This document shows positions 52,101-61,259 of a stretch of 64,000 nt of DNA, piece by piece. How positions within the stretch are numbered: position 1 is the first letter of the stretch; each line of letters begins with the position of its first letter. Made by a program: the position numbers and the translations under genes. The notes beneath the pieces are model-generated. The model was not told the origin of the DNA, made no database searches, and saw only the letters and a program-made list of their open reading frames with translations. Origin of the DNA: Callaeas wilsoni (taxonomy: Eukaryota > Chordata > Aves > Passeriformes > Callaeidae); contig VWPU01008522.1 in assembly GCA_013398955.1 (NCBI GenBank), positions 1-64,000 of the forward strand, written 5' to 3'.

Positions 52101-55100
52101 TCTACTCTTTCAGTCATGGCATGGTGCTTCTCATCGCATTTTATTCTTACCAGTAAAGGTGAGAACTTAACACTGGATATGGGTGTTACGGTTTTAAAAA
52201 TATTTTTCCAGTATGTTAGAATATATTTCCATCATTTTCTTAAACATTATTAATCGTACATAGGGATTTATGGAACAAATATATGTCTTACTAGTACTGT
52301 ATTCCTACAGTAAGAATATTTTTCTGGGATTTTTTACCTTGAACAGGATGAAGAGAGTATTCCAGTAACATATCGAGAGTTACCCGAATACAAAGAACTG
52401 TTAGAGTTTAAAAAATTGAAGAAGCAGAAACTCCAGCAGATGCATGCAGAAAGTGGGTTTGTGCAGCATGTGGGGTTTAAGGTGAGTACAAGAGATGTTC
52501 TTCTGTTGCTCAGTGGAATGTAGAAGTTTTCCAAGAGACCATGGTCTGAGTTTCCTGAAAAGATTTTGTTTAATATAGCAAGTTTGGTTCCTTAGTTCTT
52601 GTTCACTGTGTCTGTTTTTTCTCATTTTCTTTAAGAAAAACAGCCCACATAATTCACTCTTTCTGGTAGCTCAGCTTTCACTGAATGTTGATGTTACATG
52701 GAAATTAATAAACATTCTGTCTTTTTCTCACCACATTATGAAAATACAGCTTGTATGAGAGCCTTGTTAAATCGTGATAGAATTCTGTTTGACACTACAT
52801 TCTGTTTTGACGGTGAATCACTAATGATAATTTTCTGATTATGAATTTGGAGTAATTTTGCTTCCACCTGAGGCCAAAGAAGGGACAGAGATTTTGAATA
52901 AGAGTAATAATTTTTTTTGTTTTGTAGCAACTTCACAATCCCACCAAGTGATAACTGACAGAAGTTGAAGCAAGGACATAGAACAATGTTTATGTAAAAT
53001 TAAGAAAATAAACATTAAATTAAACTGGTGTGTTGTCCCAGTAACAACCATTAACAGGCAACATGAAAGAAAGGGCATTTTCGAAATCTTATTTTCTGGT
53101 TTGCAAGGAATTTTGTGTCTAACTGATTGCTGTAACTGTTGGAACAGGGGTTTTTTTTTAGTGTTATGGAGATAGATTTGTTTTCTAATACCTATTTACA
53201 TAAGAATGCAAGCATAGTTCAAGGTTCAATTCAGATTGACGATAAAATGCACACAGCCTCATCAGTTGATACTGACAGATTTAAGTTACTAGACCACCAA
53301 GGTGCTTCTTACTTTTGTTGGTTTTAGTTAGCCTGGTATATTTGGCATTTCATTTTGTGGGGCTTTCTAAAATTAGCATTTTCTTTCTCAAAAAATTTGA
53401 AACTTTAATCAGGCAGACCAGACTTTAATAAGCTGCTTTTTCTACATAAAATTATTCTGAGACGTAAATTGGCATTACACAGTGTCAAGCATTTGAAGTT
53501 TGAAAGTTTCTTTGCATTTGAGTTTGATTGTATTATGCATCGTAGTAAGCTGTGAAATCAAGTGATTATGGACTGTTTTCCCTCAGGAAATTCAGTCTGT
53601 GGGTTGGACAGACCTCACCTAATAAGCAGCCATGGAGGGCAGTTTTGGTTCTGCACAGCCTTTGGCCTCATTTACTACACATTATTCAACCTGTGCTTTG
53701 AATATTGAACTATTGAGTCCCTTGTGGGCTTTTTATGGCTTTCACAGCTATAATATCCGAGCAATTTGCAAATACTTCTTTTCTTCGTTACGAAATGAAA
53801 GGCATCGTATTATTTCAGTTTCACAGGGCAGAGGGGAGCTGGAGCACAAAAATTAAGGTCAAGGCTTTCCCCTGTCTCGGTTCTCAAATTCAGATAACTG
53901 GAGCCAATTTTTCAGTTCGAGCATTATTCTGAACTTGATATTTTCAAAGAACAGCTCTTGGTATGCTCAGTCCCTCCTCATCACCAGCCCCCCACTCAGA
54001 AAGCCCTCTGTGCACGGAAGGGATGCAGCCGTGGCAGATCTCTGTGTGTTTGTAACCCTGAGTGCCTTACTGGTCGCAGGAGCAGCTGCTGTGCCAGTGG
54101 GTTTCACAGATGCTAAGAGAGAACTTCAGGTTCAGATGGATGGGTAGAGGATGAGCTATGGGAGCACAGGCTTGTTTCCCACATTTAGTCTTCTTTTTCA
54201 GTCCTGTCTCTGCAGCACTCTTCGTAGTTTAAATTTTTTGAAAATCTCTCCTTGCCTGCAAGTCCCATTTTCTTGGTTTCTTTTTTTGATCAAATATTTT
54301 TGCATTTCTGCCCCTCTTCTATACCATTGTGAATTTTTCATCTAGTCTTTCATGTTTTGTTTTTACTTCGGTTATTATCTCTTCATGCCACACTCTTGCA
54401 CATAGCTTTTGTGTTGTCTCTGATCTTCTTGGGATTACTTCTTGTCTTCTTGCTCAGTTCTAGACCTCTGTTTCCTTCTCTGAACATGTTATTCCCCTTC
54501 CTTCCTGGCTATCTGGCTTTTAGTTCCAGCCCACCCATGATGTGTTACTAGATTTCCTGAGCTGGAAGTGCATCGTTGTGCCCTGATCCACAGCTCACCA
54601 GCAGCCCCCCAACAAGCTCTGCCGCTCTGGTCTTGCTGCTTCCTTCTGCCACGGAAAGGCTGACATTCCGTGTGGCTGGACTTGTGTGAAACGTCACGTT
54701 CTTGTGCTGTGTCCCAGCAGTTCTTAGAGCCACCTGAGGATAAGCAGTGTCTGCAGGCAGGACTGGGCTGCTTTTCTAGAGCAGGGTAATGCCAAGATGG
54801 AGCATTTGGGAAGTGGGAAACAAGGCAAGAGTTGATGGACCCTCAGGGCTCTGGAGGGCCTTTCCTAGAGAATGAGGACTTCTTTATCCACGAACACGTT
54901 GTGGTCCGTGGTGAGGAGAATTCAGCTGTGTGGGCTGGCAGTAACTCGTGGACACAGAGATTTCCATGTGGTGAATTGGTGTGCACTGGTAGCAGTGGAA
55001 GTGCCACCGGTTGCTATTTTCTCAGTGCTCTTCCATCTGCTCCACAGTGTGATAACTGCGGGATTGAACCTATCCAGGGTGTTCGGTGGCACTGCCAAGA

Positions 55101-55663
55101 CTGCCCTCAAGAAATGTCCTTGGATTTCTGTGATTCGTGTTCTGACTGGTGAGCAACCTGTGCTTCTACTTGTTATTTGTCATTAGATTGAATCTCCCTA
55201 CTGCATAATTGCTACGTAAGGTGGAAATCTTTGCTCCAGCATGGGACACATATCCTGTGTTGAGTAAAGTGCAAGATAATTTAGCATCTCTTTTTGGGAG
55301 ATACATTTTGTAAGCAGATTCTGGATGTATAATTTGATTTTTTTTTAATACAGTGGACAGATAGATTTGGTACGGGTAAATAGAGGGGGGAATTAGACTT
55401 CATGAATTAATTGCTATCCAATTTGATATGAATCTGTTCATATGATCACTGTTTCTGAAAGTTAAAGATAAGGAAGATATTTGACTTTTAAACTGTTATC
55501 TTTTTCTTTCCCTTGCAGTCTGCATGAAACAGAGATTCATAAGGAAGATCACCAGTTAGAACCTATTTACAGAGCAGAGACATTTTTAGACAGAGACTAC
55601 TGCATGTCCCAGGGCACCAGTTACAATTATCTTGACCCAAACTACTTTCCAGCAAATAGATGA
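26004..55663 (+). CDS. ZZZ3: ZZ-type zinc finger-containing protein 3 (whole gene, 11 coding exons)
   Basis: Spliced coding sequence: 26004-27514, 41580-41718, 43081-43228, 43311-43429, 43727-43798, 43975-44076, 45096-45191, 49323-49475, 52347-52481, 55048-55148, 55519-55663. This totals 2,721 bases, or 906 residues; the human protein is about the same length (903). The protein begins MAASRSTR and ends NYFPANR, both as in mammals. Domains: a basic NLS-like stretch near 46-54 (SRSPKKRP), a long disordered Ser/Asn/Glu-rich region to ~500, a probable coiled coil at 505-550, a SANT/Myb domain at about 655-710 with aromatic positions W658, W683 and Y705, and a ZZ zinc finger at 826-875. ZZZ3 is a nuclear subunit of the ATAC histone acetyltransferase complex; its ZZ finger is known to bind the histone H3 N-terminus. 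All ten introns are GT-AG with matching phases, so the gene appears intact. Confidence 0.97.
28098..28183. repeat. (ATT)n microsatellite
   Basis: About 86 bases of ATT/TTA triplets with a single break, a G at 28,161. Long near-perfect trinucleotide tracts of this kind are usually length-polymorphic. Confidence 0.95.
32845..33315 (-). other. Unexplained 156-codon open frame ending in a hydrophobic segment
   Basis: On the - strand this frame is open from 33,315 to a TGA ending at 32,845, in a stretch richer in GC than the surrounding intron. It has no in-frame ATG and an in-frame TGA directly upstream, so it could only be coding as a downstream exon. The translation is polar and Ser/Thr/Gly-rich, then basic (GKGHKSKR). 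Near the C-terminus it has a ~20-residue hydrophobic run ([20 protein letters not shown]), and it ends KKNAPDKC, a layout like a tail-anchored or single-pass membrane protein. I do not recognise it. The + strand is also open for 141 codons here, so chance is a serious alternative. Confidence 0.2.
36691..36730. repeat. (TA)n microsatellite with an undetermined base
   Basis: An almost pure TA tract, 36,692-36,730, followed by TTTTTTT. The one N in the window, at 36,708, lies inside it and marks an assembly or base-calling problem, so the true length is uncertain. Confidence 0.95.
39590..39960. other. GC-richer island inside the long ZZZ3 intron
   Basis: This block is clearly richer in GC and CpG than the intron around it. 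It is open on the - strand for 154 codons, from a non-ATG start at 39,960 to 39,496, with a Pro/Ser/Gln-rich translation that I do not recognise. It also contains a three-copy minisatellite. It could be an old inserted element or an intronic regulatory island; nothing decides between these. Confidence 0.4.
39802..39849. repeat. 16-bp minisatellite, three copies
   Basis: The unit TGAGCAGAGCTCGGTC occurs exactly at 39,802-39,817 and 39,818-39,833. A third copy with two changes at its end follows at 39,834-39,849. The unit carries a SacI-type GAGCTC palindrome. Confidence 0.9.
41580..41718 (+). CDS. ZZZ3: ZZZ3 coding exon 2 (residues 504-550)
   Basis: The acceptor is 'tttgtctctgtag' and the donor GTATTT at 41,719. 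The first base completes Asp504, then the exon reads [20 protein letters not shown] and continues to FVERLQKK. Heptad-like leucines ([12 protein letters not shown]...DLESL) suggest a coiled coil, a likely protein-protein contact surface within ATAC. It is 139 bases and ends in phase 0. Confidence 0.96.
43081..43228 (+). CDS. ZZZ3: ZZZ3 coding exon 3 (residues 551-599)
   Basis: The acceptor is 'cttgttttttcag' and the donor GTAAAA at 43,229. It encodes [20 protein letters not shown], then [18 protein letters not shown] and RRVKLIFDK, a conserved block in ZZZ3 orthologues rich in basic residues after the NFEREF motif. It is 148 bases, leaving one base of codon 600. Confidence 0.96.
43311..43429 (+). 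CDS. ZZZ3: ZZZ3 coding exon 4 (residues 600-639)
   Basis: It is separated from exon 3 by only 82 bases. The acceptor 'gttgcttacag' is followed by TA, completing Val600 (G|TA). It encodes [20 protein letters not shown], then [13 protein letters not shown] and NSRPQ. The donor is CAG|GTAGCT at 43,430. Confidence 0.96.
43727..43798 (+). CDS. ZZZ3: ZZZ3 coding exon 5 (residues 640-663, start of SANT domain)
   Basis: 72 bases, phase 0 at both ends. It encodes [20 protein letters not shown] then VEEQ. W658 in NQLWTVEEQ is the first aromatic of the SANT/Myb fold. The donor is CAG|GTAACG. Since it is a multiple of three, skipping would delete the first SANT helix without a frameshift. Confidence 0.96.
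43975..44076 (+). CDS. ZZZ3: ZZZ3 coding exon 6 (residues 664-697, SANT core)
   Basis: 102 bases, phase 0 at both ends. It encodes [20 protein letters not shown], then [14 protein letters not shown], with W683 as the second core aromatic. [13 protein letters not shown], completed in the next exon, is the recognition-helix-like part of the domain. The acceptor is 'gctgttgatttag' and the donor CAG|GTAACA. Confidence 0.96.
45096..45191 (+). CDS. ZZZ3: ZZZ3 coding exon 7 (residues 698-729, end of SANT domain)
   Basis: 96 bases, phase 0 at both ends. It encodes [20 protein letters not shown] then [13 protein letters not shown]705 is the third core aromatic. The acceptor is 'gttgtttttttctag' and the donor AAG|GTGAGA. 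Confidence 0.96.
45192..49322 (+). other. ZZZ3 intron, 4.1 kb
   Basis: AT-rich with GT-AG ends. Small open frames (for example 46,065-46,382) have no recognisable product, and no repeat or RNA gene was recognised. Confidence 0.9.
49323..49475 (+). CDS. ZZZ3: ZZZ3 coding exon 8 (residues 730-780)
   Basis: It encodes [20 protein letters not shown], then [20 protein letters not shown] and [11 protein letters not shown], a basic run followed by an acidic one. Human ZZZ3 has one more residue at the SSxSRRQ position. It is 153 bases in phase 0; the donor GTATGT begins at 49,476. Confidence 0.95.
49476..52346 (+). other. ZZZ3 intron, 2.9 kb
   Basis: GT-AG intron. It contains a short CA tract at about 50,738-50,752 and chance open frames; I see no gene or clear repeat. 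Confidence 0.9.
52347..52481 (+). CDS. ZZZ3: ZZZ3 coding exon 9 (residues 781-825)
   Basis: It encodes [20 protein letters not shown], then [20 protein letters not shown] and HVGFK. A charged, helix-prone [10 protein letters not shown] stretch leads straight into the zinc finger. It is 135 bases in phase 0, with donor AAG|GTGAGT. Confidence 0.96.
52482..55047 (+). other. ZZZ3 intron, 2.6 kb
   Basis: GT-AG intron, AT-rich on the left and clearly GC-richer from about 53,950 to the acceptor. The last 213 bases are open in frame with the ZZ exon (see findings). Confidence 0.9.
55048..55148 (+). CDS. ZZZ3: ZZZ3 coding exon 10 (residues 826-858, ZZ zinc finger)
   Basis: It encodes [20 protein letters not shown], then [13 protein letters not shown]. 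The zinc ligands expected for a ZZ domain are present: C826/C829, C841/C844 and C853/C856. The finger is completed by histidines (H866, H870) in the last exon. The exon ends TG|GTGAGC, leaving two bases of Cys859. Confidence 0.97.
55519..55663 (+). CDS. ZZZ3: ZZZ3 last coding exon (residues 859-906 and stop)
   Basis: The acceptor is 'tctttcccttgcag'. The first base completes Cys859, then the exon reads [40 protein letters not shown] and NYFPANR, followed by TGA at 55,661-55,663. H866 and H870 supply the histidine ligands of the ZZ finger. The C-terminus is nearly identical to that of mammalian ZZZ3. Confidence 0.97.
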
Positions 55664-56840
55664 CATGGGAAGCAGATCTACCATCTTGGGTTGACTATTC
55701 TCTTTGAAAAATAACAATGGCACCATTGTTAATTCTGTGCACATTTTGGAAAGACTCTGCTTTCCCTGAAATGTCACTCACAGCATGACAGCTTCCTGGG
55801 TGTACTTGTCAAACTACAGCTTTGAGCTGTCATGGTTCTAGATCACTGAACAGCAGCTGAACATTCCTAGTGTGCAGAAGGTTTCACTGGGAGACTTTCC
55901 TTTCACCACATTAGTCACTTTTAGGTGGTGAATCTAAACAAAAGAAACACATACAAAAGGGTGAGCCAGAAATGAGAGCACACATTAAAGACAGAGTAAA
56001 TTCCAAAGGCTTTGAAGAACTTGGTTATAATGAGATCCAGAGGAGATGAAGTATTTATATAAAAACAGTTTAGTAGCTTGCAGTTTTGTTGTGAAATAGT
56101 TTTCAGCACAGTAACTGACTTCTTTAGGCAAGGTTTTAACCAATGACAGTGTTTGCTTCTAGGCTGTACTCTAAAAATACTCACTGTCTCAGCGATGGTT
56201 GGCTACGGGCCTTTATTAAATCGGAGCTGCTTAATCATGTTGACCTTCAATTTTTTAAATTTTTTTTTTAAAACCACGATGAACTCTATTTACCAACAGT
56301 GAAGCACTACAGGGGGCAACTGTGGCATTGCTTCCTTAACCAGCTCATGGTGTGTGAATGTTATAAAATTGTCACTCAGATATATTTTTTAAATGTAATG
56401 TTATATAAGATGATCATGTGATGTGTACAAAATATGGTGAAAAGTGCCAGTGCTAGTAACTGTGTAAAGTCTCTAATACTCAACATTAACTCCTTTAAAA
56501 TAAAATACACAGCCTTCTGCCTCTGTATTTGGAGTTGTTAGTGCAACTCATCAAAGAAAACTGCCTAATATAAATCATATATATGGTAATAATTTTTCCT
56601 CTTTTGTAGTCTGCACAAGATCCATGAAAGATTGTATTTTTATTACTATTTAAACAGTGATTAAATTTAGCCTGAGCAGTGAGCAAGGGTTCACATGCAT
56701 TCTTTTATACTGCTGGATTTTGTTGTGCATCATTTAAAACATTTTGTATGTTTCTTCTTATCTGTGTATACAGTATGTTCTTAAATAATGTTCAATTGTC
56801 AGGAGAACTGTGAGAAATAAACTATGTGGATACAGTCTGT
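55664..56840 (+). other. ZZZ3: ZZZ3 3' UTR (approximate end)
   Basis: This follows the stop codon and runs to shortly after the AATAAA at 56,816. The cleavage point is estimated, with a GT-rich stretch (tgcttgctgtgacttccttt) just downstream at 56,851-56,870. An earlier AATAAA at 56,499 would give a UTR about 320 bases shorter. Confidence 0.7.
56816..56821 (+). terminator. Probable main ZZZ3 polyadenylation signal
   Basis: Canonical AATAAA (in GAGAAATAAACTATG) followed within ~40-50 bases by T/GT-rich sequence. Alternative AATAAA hexamers on the same strand lie at 56,499-56,504 and 57,531-57,536. Confidence 0.65.
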
Positions 56841-58149
56841 TTATATATAGAATGCTTGCTGTGACTTCCTTTCTGTGTAGTTCTGACTCTTTACTCAAGA
56901 CGGAGAGCGTTTAAAGGACACTGGGATCGGTGACCCAGCGCTGGCCGCGCAGCCCCGGAGACGCCCGGCGCCGCCCCTGCCGCTCCCCGGGGCCGGGGAG
57001 CTCTGCGCTGCTCAGCCCACTCTGGCCCTGGCAGCATTAGCATTCCACTTCTCTCCTTCCTCACTCACAGACTTCTTTGTCAGGTCAAAGAAAATCCAGA
57101 TTTTAGTAGTCTTGGTACAGTGTATACCATTGTCTGACAAGCTTTGTAATTATTGTGACATATTTTACTTAATATATTTTTTATTGAAATGTATAGCTTG
57201 TGATTCAGAAACACTTAATTATTTTATAACTGTAATAGACTTCCAGTTGCTTTGAAACTAGAATACTCAGAGCAATTAGCTAGAAAACAAACGAATTTGA
57301 CTTTAAAAGACGGCAATAAGAAGGATAATTGGCTGGCTGCACCTAGTAACTTTAATTACAAATTGATCGGTATTAATTTTTGCAGTAGCTTTAGGTGTAG
57401 CTATTTTTTGCTTCAGAAAAAGAGTTTAGGCATTTAATCTATTTAGAAAGTAATACAGTACAGTTACTAAAACACTGAGCAAGTATCATATGTAAACATA
57501 TCTCACATATCTCGTATACTTAGATAATTTAATAAACCTTAAAAAAACACAACGCAAAATTCACGTGATGTATTTTAGTTTTAATTGGAAAAGATACTGC
57601 TCTGAGAGACTTTCTAAGACCATAAAAACATGCTTTCCACATCATTCATGGTCTTGATAGGAAACTAGAGTTGGTGAAAGTGTATTATCAGGAAGAGGAT
57701 CTGTGGTAACATTCATTTTCTGTTTATATCCTGAAAAAAATGGGAATAAAATAGGAAAAGTAAATTAGAGAAAATACTCAGTCATCAGTTTAGGATAGCT
57801 TGGAAAGAACAAAAGATCTTGGTATCCTTGGAACAAGGTTGGAAGCCAAAGGATGATTTCAAGTCTGAATCACCCAAGAAGGAAGTGTCTTGGATAAGTC
57901 CTCTTTTATTGAATATGTATAAATATTAATGTTTCCCTATGCATGCATATACAGCTATTTCTCCTGCATACATTATGAGCGTATGCAAATAGGTATCTAA
58001 TGCACATACACCAAATCAAGCATGGGATTTTTTTGGTTTTTTCCACAGAAAAGACAGAAGAAGCAGAAAGAAAAATTAAACTGAAAGTGTATGGTAAAAA
58101 ATTTTTTGTAATTCGATTTTAAAAACCCCAACAAAACAGCAGCTGATTG
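56841..58149. other. Spacer between the convergent ZZZ3 and AK5 3' ends
   Basis: Mostly AT-rich, apart from a compact GC/CpG-rich patch at about 56,930-57,015 that includes a 9-bp-stem hairpin. No gene was recognised. The right boundary depends on which AK5 poly(A) site is used. Confidence 0.5.
56982..57001. repeat. GC-only near-palindrome (9-bp stem, 2-base loop)
   Basis: GCTCCCCGG, then GG, then CCGGGGAGC: a perfect inverted repeat within the GC-rich patch, ~165 bases past the ZZZ3 AATAAA. Confidence 0.9.
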
Positions 58150-59976
58150 TTGCCTTTATTCCCATCCTGCACAAGTGTGAAACTCCACACTTTATAACTT
58201 CTACTGTAATTAAATATCATAGGAAATACTCCAGAAAACCTACCCAGACGAATTTGCAACTTCACGGTAACTGCAGAGTATTCTACTTTTAAAAAGAGCC
58301 GCCTCCAGCTGCAGCTGCTGGTGCGTCAGAGCTGCCCTCTGGAGCCGGCGTGGTCCTGCAGGCGCTGCCGCTCAGCGGCACTGGCCGGAGCTGGAGAAGC
58401 ACCTCCTAGAGCATCAGAGGTAAAATGTAGGCTATAGAAGGACCCAGGAAAGAAGGAACATCCAGGATATGAAGGATAAGAACATACGTAAAACAGACCT
58501 TAAAAAATAATTGAATTAGCATCTACAGGGCAAATGCTAAGGAAGAAAAGGAAACAGAAGAATCCGCCCTGGTTGGAAAAAGGACATACTCTGTAAGCAT
58601 GCTGATTTGAGCTATATTTTCAAGTCATGTACTGTGCTTTGAAAAGGATTAAACCCACATATACTGTAACAGAAATCATTACTCCTCATTTTTGTACATG
58701 TTTTATTTGTATTATGTCTTCATTACAAGAAAGGTAACTTTAAAAATGTAAATCTGCTGCATAAAGTACACCTTTGACAGTACAAGCAATCATGCAACCC
58801 ACTTTCACTGTGAATTCATCCAGTAGTTCCAGTAAGAGGATGCACTTACTTTACAGGAATGTCAAACAAGCTTTTATTTAGCTGTCAGTATACCAAAGAA
58901 ACTCCACAATATTTTAGTTAACCTAACGGAAATACGATAGGACTTCTACAGACTTTTTTGCAGATTACAGATAAATGGCTTACTAAAGGTGCAAGCAACA
59001 TGAATAAAATAATCCCTGACATTTTCCTCTTTTTTTTTGGTTTCCCACCTTTCCCACCCCACCACACCCTCCCCAAGTTTTGGCAATGCCAGTACAAGAC
59101 AACAGATGATGATCTGAGTTTTGCATTTGAAATACTTCCGAAGTGTAATTTAAAGATGACATGAGATGTTCTGGCTCATAACCAACTTTACATACAGACT
59201 TTAATAGCTAGAGCACAACTGCTGTTAATATGGATCGTTACTGGATTGCACATTTAACTATACAACACAATCATTCTCAGCTCATGAAACTGGGAAGTCA
59301 GTTATAAAATCATAACATTCCCAGCAGAAGACAAGACTGTCTCAAAAATGGTGTCTGCTCCCCAATAATGGATTGACAGACTTCCACAACATTCAACTGT
59401 ATCTTCAATTAATTTTTCTCCTTGAAACAGTGTTCTGGGGATGTGTGAAAAGTTTATATTAACTTCTAGCTTGACTAATTCCAGCTCTCTTAGAGCTGCA
59501 TGTTACAGAGGACAGGTTTTAGTCACGAAAGCCCAAGAACAAGCTAAGTGACACTACAAATGTTAATACTGTTAATTAAAAGAAAATAATAATCAATGGG
59601 AAACTTGTATGCAGTAACCCTAATGTCAGTCTGCTGGACAGTGACTGGGGTGGGTGGAGAGCTCCTTGCTGACCAGGCACTGTCCCATTTCCCGTGGAAT
59701 GTGCGTGACCAGATACAAACCAGAGCTGCTGCTCACCTCAGTGCTTTTAACCCGTGAAGAGCAAACACCCAAGAAAACAAAATACAGCTCTTAGAGTGGG
59801 GTTAGCATACAGACCACTTTCTGTTGAGTGTACTGTCAGAACAAAGATTTCATCTAGAGTAACAAGCCACATGCACAAATTCCAGATACCTCTCAAGAAA
59901 GCAGCACTGCTTTGACCAGCAAATCATGGCTGTGGGGTGCACGTGGGCGAGGCTGTGTACACACCATTACACACCA
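58150..59976 (-). other. AK5: Probable AK5 3' UTR (extent uncertain)
   Basis: This lies downstream of the AK5 stop codon on the - strand. Canonical AATAAA hexamers on that strand (TTTATT on +) lie at 58,873-58,878, 58,702-58,707, 58,155-58,160 and 57,904-57,909. I cannot tell which is used, giving a UTR of roughly 1.1 to 2.1 kb. It contains a small GC-rich patch at about 58,303-58,400. Confidence 0.45.
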
Positions 59977-59980
59977 TTAC
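59961..59980. repeat. Perfect 10-bp tandem duplication at the AK5 stop codon
   Basis: ACACCATTAC occurs twice in direct succession at 59,961-59,970 and 59,971-59,980. The AK5 stop codon (TTA on this strand) lies in the right-hand copy. Confidence 0.95.
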
Positions 59981-60087
59981 TGCATTTCTGGTGAAAAAGA
60001 AAATGCTGCCTCTTCCTTTTTCAGAAAAGAGTCAATTGTCTTGCAGATTTCCAGGAAAACATCCTCCTGTGTTCCTTCTGCATCAAC
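59977..60087 (-). CDS. AK5: Adenylate kinase 5, last coding exon (partial gene)
   Basis: On the - strand an acceptor (cctgcttcacag) ends at 60,088. It is followed by 36 codons beginning VDAEGTQEDVFLEICKTIDS and a TAA at 59,979-59,977. The V/N-D/N-AEGTxEDVFLxxC...IDS pattern is the C-terminal end of the second kinase domain of AK5, a cytosolic, mainly neuronal enzyme that transfers phosphate between adenine nucleotides. The active-site P-loop and LID lie in exons outside the window. The - strand orientation, tail to tail with ZZZ3, agrees with the mammalian gene order. After the conserved IDSF the frame continues for about 15 residues (LKKEEAAFSFSPEMQ), whereas as I recall the human protein ends there. 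Confidence 0.78.
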   Translation of the reverse strand, partial: VDAEGTQEDVFLEICKTIDSFLKKEEAAFSFSPEMQ

Positions 60088-60394
60088 CTGTGAAGCAGGA
60101 AAAAAACCAGTTTTGATTAAGTTACAAAGAATTATCTTGGAATCTAAACACTGGCACAAGAAATTGGTCCATTATAAAATGAAAGTTTTTCTGCTTCATG
60201 GTAGAAGCATTCTAATGTAGAGGAGCAGCTTCAATAAACCAGATTACTCATTTTGTTTCCACGGATTTATGTAAGAAGGTTCTGCAGGCTCGATTGTCTG
60301 TAGCGAAGTACATTAGTCAAGTGAGGGAGCTTAAACTCTAAGTACTCATCTTTTAAAGTTACACCTTTGATACAGAACAGTTGTCAAGGGCTCT

Positions 60395-60510
60395 TTGCCC
60401 ATCACTCCAACCTGTCAAGGTCCTTCTGAAGGGCTGCATAGCACTCTGGGTTTTGGCCACTCCACAGTAATGTAGCAAATCCATATGTTCCAGTGCATTT
60501 GTATTTGGAA
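60395..60510 (-). repeat. Decayed CR1-type LINE fragment
   Basis: On + it reads 'ctgtcaaggtccttctgaag' (60,412-60,431), then 'ggctgcatagcactctgggt' and 'tttggccactcc'. This is the reverse complement of a familiar CR1 region reading roughly 'ggagtggctgacacaccaga gggctgtgctgcccttcaga gggacctggacag'. It is old and lacks both ends. Confidence 0.55.
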
Positions 60511-61259
60511 ACCTGGTGAACTGCTTCTGGTTTTATGACATCCTTTGCCCCTATCTTTTATAAGGGCACTGCTTTTGTGGTATAAGAACTCAACTTTCAT
60601 TGAAGCAATTTTTTTCTTTAACACCCCAAAGATTCAGTTTTCTGATCAAGCTATTTTTCATGACTGTACTTCACAAAAACAAGACCAATTTACTTTCCTG
60701 CGCTGAAGATGAGAGAGCTGCATTTCAGCAGAGAGGAATGGCATTTGCAGCCAGTAATACTTGTCTGTGTTCCCTGGAAAATGTGAGGCAGAACTGAGCT
60801 GTTCTGAGCAATGAGTTTCATGTCCATCTCATGCTGTGTCACTTGAGGAAGGAGAGCTGTCTTTTGCCCTCACAGCAGTGACAGAAGCAGCTTTCACACT
60901 GGCTGTGTACACCATACAGATGCTTCTGCTGATTGTTCCTTTCCTCAAATGCCTGCTGAGATCTTTGGCCTTTACTCAAAAGCAAGATTCTCCTCTTCTG
61001 CTCTGTGCTTAGTCTTTCATGCATGCACAACATGAAGTTTGCACAAGATTAAATGGACCCATGACAACTTTGTCAAAGGATCTTTTTCTGAACTGCTGCA
61101 TTTTCATCTCCAAGTTGCTGACTAGAGAGCCAGACAATTGTAGTGTTTGAAGGGGACATCCCTGCCCATACTGCTTTCTGCCATCTCTTTGGCCTGCAGG
61201 AGAATTAAAGGAGTTTCGTATTCAAATAAATGTATTTTTAAATAGGCCAAGAAATTCTG

